A stretch of 64,000 nucleotides of DNA from Chloroflexi bacterium TSY (lineage in GTDB: Bacteria > Chloroflexota > Anaerolineae > Caldilineales > Caldilineaceae), in the NCBI GenBank assembly GCA_019217005.1, contig JAHBNG010000056.1, forward strand, positions 24,264 to 88,263, in the 5' to 3' direction. The position numbers were made by a program, and so were the translations under genes. The notes below the pieces were generated by a model. It searched no databases. It was not told where the DNA came from and saw only the letters and a list, made by a program, of their open reading frames with translations. Shown here one piece after another: positions 58,129 through 64,000 of the stretch; within the stretch, counting starts at the first letter, position 1; each line of letters begins with the position of its first letter.

Positions 58129-58283
58129 GGGGTGGTTCAGAATTAGGTTTACACTTTTGATACATAGACAAAAATCTATATGAGGTCATTTTCTGCCTGA
58201 GCATGGCTCAAATTAGAAAATATAAACATCTTTTCTCTTTGCAAAAATGTAAACCTAATTGTCCGCCTAAAATGAACCACCCC
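58129..58283. mobile_element. 155-bp MITE, family B, copy 2
   Basis: The ends and interior match the copy at 8526-8680 apart from two substitutions. Unlike that copy, the flanks differ (AGAAATAG before, GAAGACAA after), so no target duplication remains. It lies at the junction between a truncated binding-protein gene and the M24-like gene, consistent with a deletion that began at the element. Confidence 0.88.
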
Positions 58284-59027
58284 GAAGACAACCCGATCCA
58301 GATGAGCAGGCCCCTCGTGGAAGATCGCCGGCCCCCAGTTGTAATCTGGATTGCGTTCGAGGACAACTTCGGTTCCGGGTATCTCGCTCACAAACTTGAA
58401 GGGACCAGAACCAATGAGGTGCTCATTGAACGCATCGCCATACTCGTCAACAGCTGTCGGCGAAACCATCCCCATGAAGGGTGAAGCCAGTGCAAAGGGG
58501 AATAGAGCGTACGGTTCATCAAAATAGACGGTCACCGTAAAGTCATCAACCACCTCAGTTCGATTGTACGGGCCTAGCAATGGACCCGCATTCTTCGATC
58601 CCGTAGCTGGATCGACCATACGATCAAAGTTGAATTTTACAGCTTCTGCATTAAACGCAGTGCCGTCGTGAAAAGTGACATCGTCACGCAGCGTTAAGGT
58701 CCACCACGTGATGTCTTCGGACGGCTCCCAAGATGTAGCCAGCCCAGAGACATAATTGGCATCGCCGTCCAGATAGATCAAGCGGTCAAAAATATTGCGG
58801 AAAACATAGGCCGCCTGGGTAAAGGCACTGACGTTTGGGTCAAATGTGTCATAATCCACGTTACGGATCCCAATGACCAGTTCTCCACCGCCCGTCGCAT
58901 CATCTGCCGCAGCCGTGTCGGCAGAGGCATCTGTTTGTGATTGGGGTGTTCCGACGGCACAGGCTGTCACCATTGTCATCAATAGAGCCAAAAGTGCAAC
59001 CAGTAATAGAGGTTTTCTGAGTGACAT
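58284..59027 (-). pseudogene. Peptide-binding lipoprotein (SBP family 5), C-terminal half deleted
   Basis: This begins MSLRKPLLLVALLALLMTMV with lipobox TAC (Cys at residue 23) and an AAGGAG site upstream. The N-lobe is present: ELVIGIRNVDYDTFDPNVSA, WWTLTLRDDVTFHDGTAFNA, GSGPFKFVSEIPGTEVVLER. It stops after AHLDRVVFG at the MITE, about 248 residues of an expected 530. The C-lobe and the rest of the binding site are missing. The MITE adds a short tail ending at 58176. It would be exported but should not bind its ligand. Confidence 0.88.
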
Positions 59028-59059
59028 TGTATCTTCTCCTTGTGTGTAACTTGAGATCT

Positions 59060-59226
59060 AGTATCTAATCAATTTCTTGCATAGTTGGCGAGGAGCCGCT
59101 GAACGTGACAGGATGAATGAGATGATTGAAATGAACAACCCATTCATTTTGTCATCTTAGTCATCTCACGCATCTTAATCATCCTCTCCTTTTGGTTCTG
59201 ACTTGGAAGCGAAGCGGCCTTGTCCA
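59060..59226. repeat. Dispersed repeat, copy 2 (family D, inverted)
   Basis: Read on the minus strand it follows the same order as 6028-6207 (GGACAAGGCCGCTTC, ACCAAAAGG, GATGATTAAGATG, TCATCTCATTCATCC, GTTCAGCG, GCAAGAAATTG). It lies between the DppC-type gene and the truncated binding-protein gene. Confidence 0.7.
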
Positions 59227-59273
59227 CTTTAGGACGTCCCAGAAAATTAAGGTTCAGCAAGACAGATATCGAA

Positions 59274-60176
59274 TTACCTCTCACGAATCCTCGGACCCAA
59301 CGCATCGCGCAGCGCATCACCGACGATATTGATGGCGATGACAACCAGCGCAATCGCAAGCCCAGGAAAAGTCGAGAGCCAGATTGCATCGCGCAAGGTA
59401 TGGCGTCCACGGCTCACCATGGCGCCCCATTCTGGCGTTGGCGGCTGGGCACCCAAGCCGATAAAGCTGAGCGATGCGGCACCGAAAATAGCGGCACCCA
59501 CCTGTAATGTACCAAGCACGATGACAGGTGCCATGATGTTCGGTAGGATATGCCGGAGCATGACCTGCAGGTTTCGCCCACCAATGGCAACGGCGGATAG
59601 GGTATAATCAGATTCCTTGACCGAAAGGGTCGAACTGTGAACGACTCGTGTAAATCTGGGAATGGCACTGATCCCAACGGCAATCATGACATTGTCTAAG
59701 CTAGGCCCCAATGTCGCTACAATCACCACCGCCAGCAAAACACCGGGAAAGGCAAGCAGTAGATCCATCAAGCGCAGAATCAGGAAACTGAGTAGACCGC
59801 CATAAAAACCACTAATGATCCCAAGGACAGTGCCCGCCATGGTTGAGATCCCCGATGAGATCAGACTGACTCGCAATGAGATTCTGGCCCCCCATATCAC
59901 CCGGCTAAAAACATCGCACCCCGTATTATCTGTACCAAACCAATGGTCACGCGAAGGCGGCTGAAGCGTGTTGGATGCATTGATCTCGATTGGATCATAA
60001 GGGGCCACCTGGGGGGCAAAGATGGCACATAGAATGACCATCCCCAAAAAAAGAAGACCAACGACAGCGGCCCGATTGCGCAAAAGCTGTTGCAGGATCT
60101 GCCAGGATAGACGACGCGCGCGGACTGGAATATTGTTTGTTTGAACCGTGCGAGTTAAAGAAATCGAACTATCCAT
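59274..60176 (-). CDS. Oligopeptide ABC transporter permease (DppC type)
   Basis: This 300-residue permease has the DppC pattern: AVVGLLFLGMVILCAIFAPQ, HWFGTDNTGCDVFSRVIWGA, the EAA-like SAVAIGGRNLQVMLRHILPN (about residues 200-219) and the ending VGDALRDALGPRIRER. It directly precedes the truncated binding-protein gene. No DppB-type gene is adjacent on its other side, where the Gfo/Idh-type gene sits, so it seems an orphan half unless it pairs with the DppB at 62467. Confidence 0.93.
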   Translation of the reverse strand: MDSSISLTRTVQTNNIPVRARRLSWQILQQLLRNRAAVVGLLFLGMVILCAIFAPQVAPYDPIEINASNTLQPPSRDHWFGTDNTGCDVFSRVIWGARISLRVSLISSGISTMAGTVLGIISGFYGGLLSFLILRLMDLLLAFPGVLLAVVIVATLGPSLDNVMIAVGISAIPRFTRVVHSSTLSVKESDYTLSAVAIGGRNLQVMLRHILPNIMAPVIVLGTLQVGAAIFGAASLSFIGLGAQPPTPEWGAMVSRGRHTLRDAIWLSTFPGLAIALVVIAINIVGDALRDALGPRIRER

Positions 60177-60195
60177 AAATCGTATGGCTCGTCTA

Positions 60196-60259
60196 AGTGC
60201 TTATCCGAAAAGTTCTGTGACGATCTGATCGGACTCACAACCACTTTTCGGATAGATTC
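60196..60259. mobile_element. 64-bp MITE, family A, short copy
   Basis: AGTGCTTATCCGAAAAGTTC at the left and CCACTTTTCGGATAGATTC at the right, flanked by TA at 60194-60195 and 60260-60261. It is in reverse orientation and about 18 bases shorter inside than the full copies. Confidence 0.75.
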
Positions 60260-60261
60260 TA

Positions 60262-60330
60262 AGCAAAATGTGCATGCCGATGTTTTCGGCGGAGGCAAAC
60301 TTCCGCATTTCACATTTTCGTCTGATGAGC
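60262..60330. repeat. 3'-end palindromic repeat, copy 3 (family E, one end)
   Basis: It ends CACATTTTCGTCTGATGAGC and shares the inner arms GAAAATGTG-like and GGCAAAC with the 46283 copy. It lies 14 bases after the Gfo/Idh stop codon in the transcribed direction and directly abuts the MITE. Confidence 0.55.
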
Positions 60331-60343
60331 GAATTGTATTCAT

Positions 60344-61366
60344 TCAACGATGAGCCAGCGTAACAGCTTCCTCTCGCTCACTTTCCGCCGAGCGGTAAAT
60401 CGCCAAACATATTTCTAACGCACGCAAACCATCTTCTCCCGTGACCATCGGTTCGCGGTCGTGCAAAATGGCGTCGGCAAATTCCTGTGCCTGACGAGCA
60501 AAGTTATAGTATGGCCCCTGTTCTTCCGACAACGAAGCTGTCTCCTGATGCAAGCTCTCCGAGTTGGTGCTCAATTCTGCCCATTGACGTGTCCGTGCCC
60601 GCACCATGCCCGTCGTTCCGTAAATTTCCGTTTCCCAACGCGCTGGTTGGGCACGATAGTAGGGTGCGTTGGCGATTAGGCTGGCCACAGTCCCATTGGC
60701 AAATGTAAGCATGGCCACAACCCCATTCTCTACGTCACTCTCGACACCGGAGTCAGCTTGATAGGAACGTGTTTGGGCCGTGACCGCCGTCACTTCGCTA
60801 TTCATCAACCAGCGTATCCGGTCAACGGCATGGATGGCGCTGTACATCAGCACCCCACCGCCAGCCGCTTCTCGGTGATAGACCCAACTGGGCAAGTGAT
60901 CCCCACGCTGACCATTCATGGTTTCGCGCACGGTTTGGGGTACGCCCACCATTCCCGTGTCCAGCCACTGTTTGAGCAGCTGCACCTCTTCACGATAGCG
61001 ATGCACGAAGCTGATGGTGATCTTCACATTGGCGGCCTGACACACATCGAGAATCCGTTGCCCGTCGGTCAGCGTTGTGGCGATGGGCTTTTCCATCAGT
61101 AGATGAATGCCTCGCTCTGCTGCGGCTTCGGCAGGTGCCACATGCATGTTGTGGGGCAGGCTCACCACTAAGATGTCGAGGCCGCGGTCGACCATCGTAC
61201 GCCAGTCGGTATGGGCTTCTGCATCAAACCGCGCAGCGAGTGCATTGACCCGCTCGGGCACGAGATCTGCAATGGCTGTAACCTCTGTTTTCTCTGTTTG
61301 GGCAAAACCAAACGCGTGGCGTTCACCTGCTTGTCCTGCACCAATGATACCGACTCTTAGCGTCAT
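60344..61366 (-). CDS. Gfo/Idh/MocA-family oxidoreductase
   Basis: This 340-residue NAD(P)-dependent dehydrogenase has the dinucleotide motif VGIIGAGQAGERH (about residues 5-17). The family motif LLMEKPIATTL has Lys (EKP) near residue 93, and YREEVQLLKQWLDTGMVGVP follows. A catalytic-site-like GGGVLMYSAIHAVDRIRWLM supplies His/Asp near 180. It probably oxidises a sugar or inositol-like alcohol. The substrate is unknown. It lies four bases from the DppC-type gene stop upstream, so it is co-transcribed with transport genes. Confidence 0.9.
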   Translation of the reverse strand: MTLRVGIIGAGQAGERHAFGFAQTEKTEVTAIADLVPERVNALAARFDAEAHTDWRTMVDRGLDILVVSLPHNMHVAPAEAAAERGIHLLMEKPIATTLTDGQRILDVCQAANVKITISFVHRYREEVQLLKQWLDTGMVGVPQTVRETMNGQRGDHLPSWVYHREAAGGGVLMYSAIHAVDRIRWLMNSEVTAVTAQTRSYQADSGVESDVENGVVAMLTFANGTVASLIANAPYYRAQPARWETEIYGTTGMVRARTRQWAELSTNSESLHQETASLSEEQGPYYNFARQAQEFADAILHDREPMVTGEDGLRALEICLAIYRSAESEREEAVTLAHR

Positions 61367-61370
61367 TTCA

Positions 61371-62267
61371 TCACTCTATCCTCATTTTTGGATCCAGCGC
61401 GGCCCGTAACCCATCACCCAGCAAATTGGCCGCCATAACGGCACTCAAAATCGCCAATCCGGGAAAGGTTGAAATCCACCAAGCCTTCCCTAGCACTTCG
61501 CGTCCGACCGCTGTCATCAACCCCCATTCGGCAGTTGGCGGCTGTGCGCCCAATCCTAAAAAGCTCAGGCCCGATCCCACCAGAATGGCGTTGCCCACCT
61601 GCAGCGTCGAAAGTACAATGAGTGGCGCACTGACATTGGGCAGAATGTGTTGGAAGATCAGACGCCGAGCACGCCCACCGATGACCCGAGCCGATTCTAC
61701 ATAGGGCAGTTCTCGTACAGCCAACACGCTTCCCCTGGTCAGTCGGGCATATTGGGGAATCGTCGAAAAACCAACAGCTAGCATCACATTTTGGATGCTG
61801 GGCCCCAGCGTTGCAATGATGATCAACGCCAACAGCAACCCCGGAAAGGCCAGAAACGCATCCATCAAGCGCATGATGATCGTGTCGGTCCAGCCGCCGT
61901 AGAAACCAGCCGCCAACCCCAATAACGTGCCGCTAATCGAGCCGATCAGAACGCTGATAATGCCTAGCATCAATGAAATGCGCGAGCCAAAAATCACGCG
62001 GGTGAGGACATCACGTCCGAGACGATCGGTGCCAAACCAATGCTCTCCAGACGGTGCTTGCCGAGCATCGGCAACTGTTTCGATCGGATCATATGGAGCA
62101 ACCTGGTCAGCGAAGATCGCAATCAGAATCCATCCGACCAGTACCATCAGCCCGAAAAGCGCCCCTTGATTTCGGGCAAAGAGGCGCAACCGCCAGCGAG
62201 TTTGCGCAGACAAAAGTCCAGGAGAGCGATTTATTTGTTTGTCAAGGGTCAGGTCGGCCGCTGTCAA
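61371..62267 (-). CDS. Oligopeptide ABC transporter permease (DppC type)
   Basis: This 298-residue permease follows the DppC plan: [43 protein letters not shown]-like [20 protein letters not shown] (about residues 193-212) and [16 protein letters not shown]. The DppB-type partner lies upstream at 62467-63399, but a 199-base gap with a XisI remnant on the other strand separates them. Confidence 0.93.
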   Translation of the reverse strand: MTAADLTLDKQINRSPGLLSAQTRWRLRLFARNQGALFGLMVLVGWILIAIFADQVAPYDPIETVADARQAPSGEHWFGTDRLGRDVLTRVIFGSRISLMLGIISVLIGSISGTLLGLAAGFYGGWTDTIIMRLMDAFLAFPGLLLALIIIATLGPSIQNVMLAVGFSTIPQYARLTRGSVLAVRELPYVESARVIGGRARRLIFQHILPNVSAPLIVLSTLQVGNAILVGSGLSFLGLGAQPPTAEWGLMTAVGREVLGKAWWISTFPGLAILSAVMAANLLGDGLRAALDPKMRIE

Positions 62268-62289
62268 AAGAACCTCGATTTATTCATAT

Positions 62290-62430
62290 GGAAAAATCTG
62301 GATAGAAATCGACTGGACCGAAGAAGGCATCGCTACTGAGCTAGTTGCAGCTGGTGTTCCCAAAGAAGACATTGTTCTCGCCTTTCACCACCCTAGTATG
62401 CGACAGTATACCGAATTTGCCGTAGCGTAA
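62290..62430 (+). pseudogene. XisI-like protein, C-terminal remnant
   Basis: The plus-strand frame reads [20 protein letters not shown] and [20 protein letters not shown], ending EFAVA. This is the conserved C-terminus of XisI, a protein linked to fdxN-element excision and common, with XisH, in cyanobacteria and Chloroflexota. Only about 47 residues remain of the usual 110, and no XisH gene is near. It lies antisense between two permease genes. Confidence 0.65.
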
Positions 62431-62466
62431 GTGATCCCATAGCGTCTCTTCCCATTGAAAAGAGCT

Positions 62467-63399
62467 TTAATCAAATTGAATGCGTGGATCCAGCCACGCA
62501 TAGGAGACATCGACCAGCAGGTTAACGAGTACGTAAATCACGGCCAAAAATAAGACAATACCCTGCACCAATGGGTAATCCTTCCACAAAATCGCGCTGA
62601 CAATCAGTCTGCCCAATCCCGGTCGGCTGAAGACTGTCTCTGTGACCACGGCACCAGCCAACATCCCACCAAACTGAATCCCAAACATGGTGACCACGGG
62701 AATGAATGCATTCTTGAGTGCATGACGGCTCACGGTCAATCGTTCAGGCAGCCCTTTGGCTCGGGCCGTTCGCACGTAATCCTCATTCATCGTCTCAATC
62801 AGGCTGGATCGAGTCAGGCGGCTAATAATGCCTGCCGAGACAAACCCCAGCGTGACGCTCGGCAGCACTAATGCCTTCAACCCGCTTCCACCAGCTGGCG
62901 GAAACCAGCGCAGCTGAAAGGAAAAGATCAGAATTAACAAGAGCCCCAGCCAAAAGAGCGGCATGGAAACACCAATGTACGCCAAAAACATGCTCAAGGT
63001 ATCAATCCAACTATTCTGCCTGAGCGCGGCGACGATTCCTGTAGAAAGACCAATCAGCACGGCAAAAAACATCCCACCAAGACTGAGTTGAATCGTTGCC
63101 CAGAAGCGTTCGCCGATTAATTCTGTCACCGGCGAACGCAATCGAATCGACTCACCCAAGTCTCCCTGCATGGCCCGCGAGATAAAGCGCCAATACTGGA
63201 TATAGAGCGGATCGTTGAGTCCCATCTGTTGGCGCAACTCTTCCAACCGCTCGGGCGTCACCGAACCACTTTCCGCACCTGCCAGCATCAACTGCGCGGG
63301 ATCGCCAGGCAGCGCGTGCATGATCATAAAGACGATCAACGAGATGAGGAAGAGAACTGGTATGAGTTGAACCAGGCGGTTGCCGACGTAGTGTAGCAT
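62467..63399 (-). CDS. Oligopeptide ABC transporter permease (DppB type)
   Basis: This 310-residue permease starts MLHYVGNRLVQLIPVLFLIS. It has ALPGDPAQLMLAGAESGSVT, IQYWRFISRAMQGDLGESIR, EAA-like ARAKGLPERLTVSRHALKNA (about residues 206-225) and YAWLDPRIQFD. The upstream gene is the binding protein running off the window, separated by a 96-base gap with a hairpin. Confidence 0.93.
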   Translation of the reverse strand: MLHYVGNRLVQLIPVLFLISLIVFMIMHALPGDPAQLMLAGAESGSVTPERLEELRQQMGLNDPLYIQYWRFISRAMQGDLGESIRLRSPVTELIGERFWATIQLSLGGMFFAVLIGLSTGIVAALRQNSWIDTLSMFLAYIGVSMPLFWLGLLLILIFSFQLRWFPPAGGSGLKALVLPSVTLGFVSAGIISRLTRSSLIETMNEDYVRTARAKGLPERLTVSRHALKNAFIPVVTMFGIQFGGMLAGAVVTETVFSRPGLGRLIVSAILWKDYPLVQGIVLFLAVIYVLVNLLVDVSYAWLDPRIQFD

Positions 63400-63410
63400 G
63401 TTTTTTAGGG

Positions 63411-63492
63411 CAAAGTTGCAAGGTTGACGAGTTGCAAGTGAGTGGACTATGGTTCTTCACATGCAACCCTGCCATCTTGCAACTTTGCAAGC
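63411..63492. repeat. 82-bp inverted repeat between binding protein and DppB
   Basis: GCAAAGTTGCAAGGTTG (left) and CATCTTGCAACTTTGCAAG (right) form arms of about 13 perfect bases. In a transcript this hairpin would sit between the binding-protein and permease messages, a place where such structures stabilise the upstream part. Confidence 0.55.
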
Positions 63493-63495
63493 CTT

Positions 63496-64000
63496 CTACT
63501 CTTCGATATACGTGTTATGGATGAAGAAATAGTTTCCTTCTGAGGCCAGTTGGAAGTCCTTCACCTTGGAACTCATTGCATAGAAGACTGGCTGACTTAG
63601 CGTCGGCAGCATGACAGCATTCTCCAAAATGATCTGCTGTGCCTGTTCAGCAAGCGCGCAACGCTCTGCATTGTCAGAGACCGAACGCAATTGACCAACA
63701 AGCGAATCCAACTCTTCATTGACAAAGCCCGTCCAGGCCCAACCACCTGGCTCGTCCCAGCGTGAATTCCAGATCATATCCAAAATCATGGGGTCGGGTG
63801 ATCGCTGTCGTTCGTAGATGATGTCAAAGTCACGAGCATTTACACGCTCCAATTGCACCGGGCCAGGAACCTTTTCAACCTGCAGCTCAATGCCGAGCTG
63901 TCGCCACTGGGCCTGTACGGCCTCACCGATCTCTTCATGATGTAACACACTCCAGCGCAACGAAAGCGGTGTGCCGTCCTCAACCCCTTCGACGCCGGCG
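63496..64000 (-). CDS. Peptide-binding protein (SBP family 5), C-terminal part, runs off window
   Basis: The frame is open through position 64000 and ends EGNYFFIHNTYIEE at 63496. It contains EEIGEAVQAQWRQLGIELQV, DFDIIYERQRSPDPMILDMI and ALAEQAQQIILENAVMLPTL. These are typical of the C-terminal lobe of family 5 peptide/nickel-binding proteins, which end with the aromatic-rich LSQPVFYAMSSKVKDFQL. The remainder lies outside the window. It feeds the DppB/DppC pair downstream. Confidence 0.9.
   Translation of the reverse strand, partial: AGVEGVEDGTPLSLRWSVLHHEEIGEAVQAQWRQLGIELQVEKVPGPVQLERVNARDFDIIYERQRSPDPMILDMIWNSRWDEPGGWAWTGFVNEELDSLVGQLRSVSDNAERCALAEQAQQIILENAVMLPTLSQPVFYAMSSKVKDFQLASEGNYFFIHNTYIEE

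Noticed and set aside
58085..58204. Longer N-terminus for the M24-like protein
   Set aside because: The extra residues are encoded by the MITE and its flank, and a GTG with a ribosome-binding site is found at 58084.
4641..64000. CRISPR arrays, tRNA or rRNA genes
   Set aside because: No evenly spaced direct repeats with unique spacers and no tRNA- or rRNA-like conserved segments were seen; repeats present are inverted and dispersed.

Overview
The window looks like chromosomal DNA of a Chloroflexota bacterium, most probably a Caldilinea/Anaerolineae-type lineage. This is an inference from gene content: S9 peptidases of the IPRR-LFGNP type, a very large secreted S8 protease with Kelch and DUF11 repeats ending in a YLPLF tail, phytanoyl-CoA dioxygenase next to an FAD oxidoreductase, and many peptide-type ABC importers. 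No rRNA, tRNA, CRISPR array or phage module was seen. Base composition is mid-range by eye.

Layout. (1) 1-7077: an S9 peptidase split by an insertion sequence at its catalytic serine codon, an Rhs/YD-repeat remnant, a nucleotide-sugar epimerase and a COG2521-like methyltransferase. (2) 7260-20420: a giant S8 protease split by a 155-bp MITE, an orphan DNA methyltransferase, an MFS-HEAT fusion, an FAD oxidoreductase and a phytanoyl-CoA dioxygenase. (3) 20427-26197: three ABC exporter half-transporters on the minus strand, the third split by a 219-bp MITE. (4) 26220-31810: a broken beta-propeller gene, two head-to-head IS110 copies and a frameshifted AAA-type ATPase. (5) 31951-39516: a minus-strand sugar importer (two MalFG-type permeases, Tat-exported binding protein) with a GH32/43-like propeller enzyme, interrupted by a decayed IS. 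(6) 39754-46137: an IS630 element, several MITEs and small genes (PqqD-like, HepT-like fragment, GNAT, M28-like, VapC/Phd). (7) 46283-64000: a long minus-strand block of oligopeptide-type ABC importers (binding proteins, DppB, DppC) mixed with amidohydrolases: an allantoinase/hydantoinase-like enzyme, an M20 carbamoylase/allantoate hydrolase, a DUF6282-like protein and a creatinase-like M24 protein. The likely role of this block is uptake and hydrolysis of ureido, amide or peptide nitrogen compounds.

The strongest theme is genome plasticity. At least four kinds of insertion sequence and at least five families of short non-autonomous repeats occur, several copied in two or more places. Many genes are broken by insertions, frameshifts or single stop codons. 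Three interrupted genes (S9, S8 and the third ABC) can be restored exactly in frame by removing the element plus one copy of its target duplication. The two IS110 copies carry a conserved 5' noncoding hairpin with compensatory base changes, a candidate bridge RNA.
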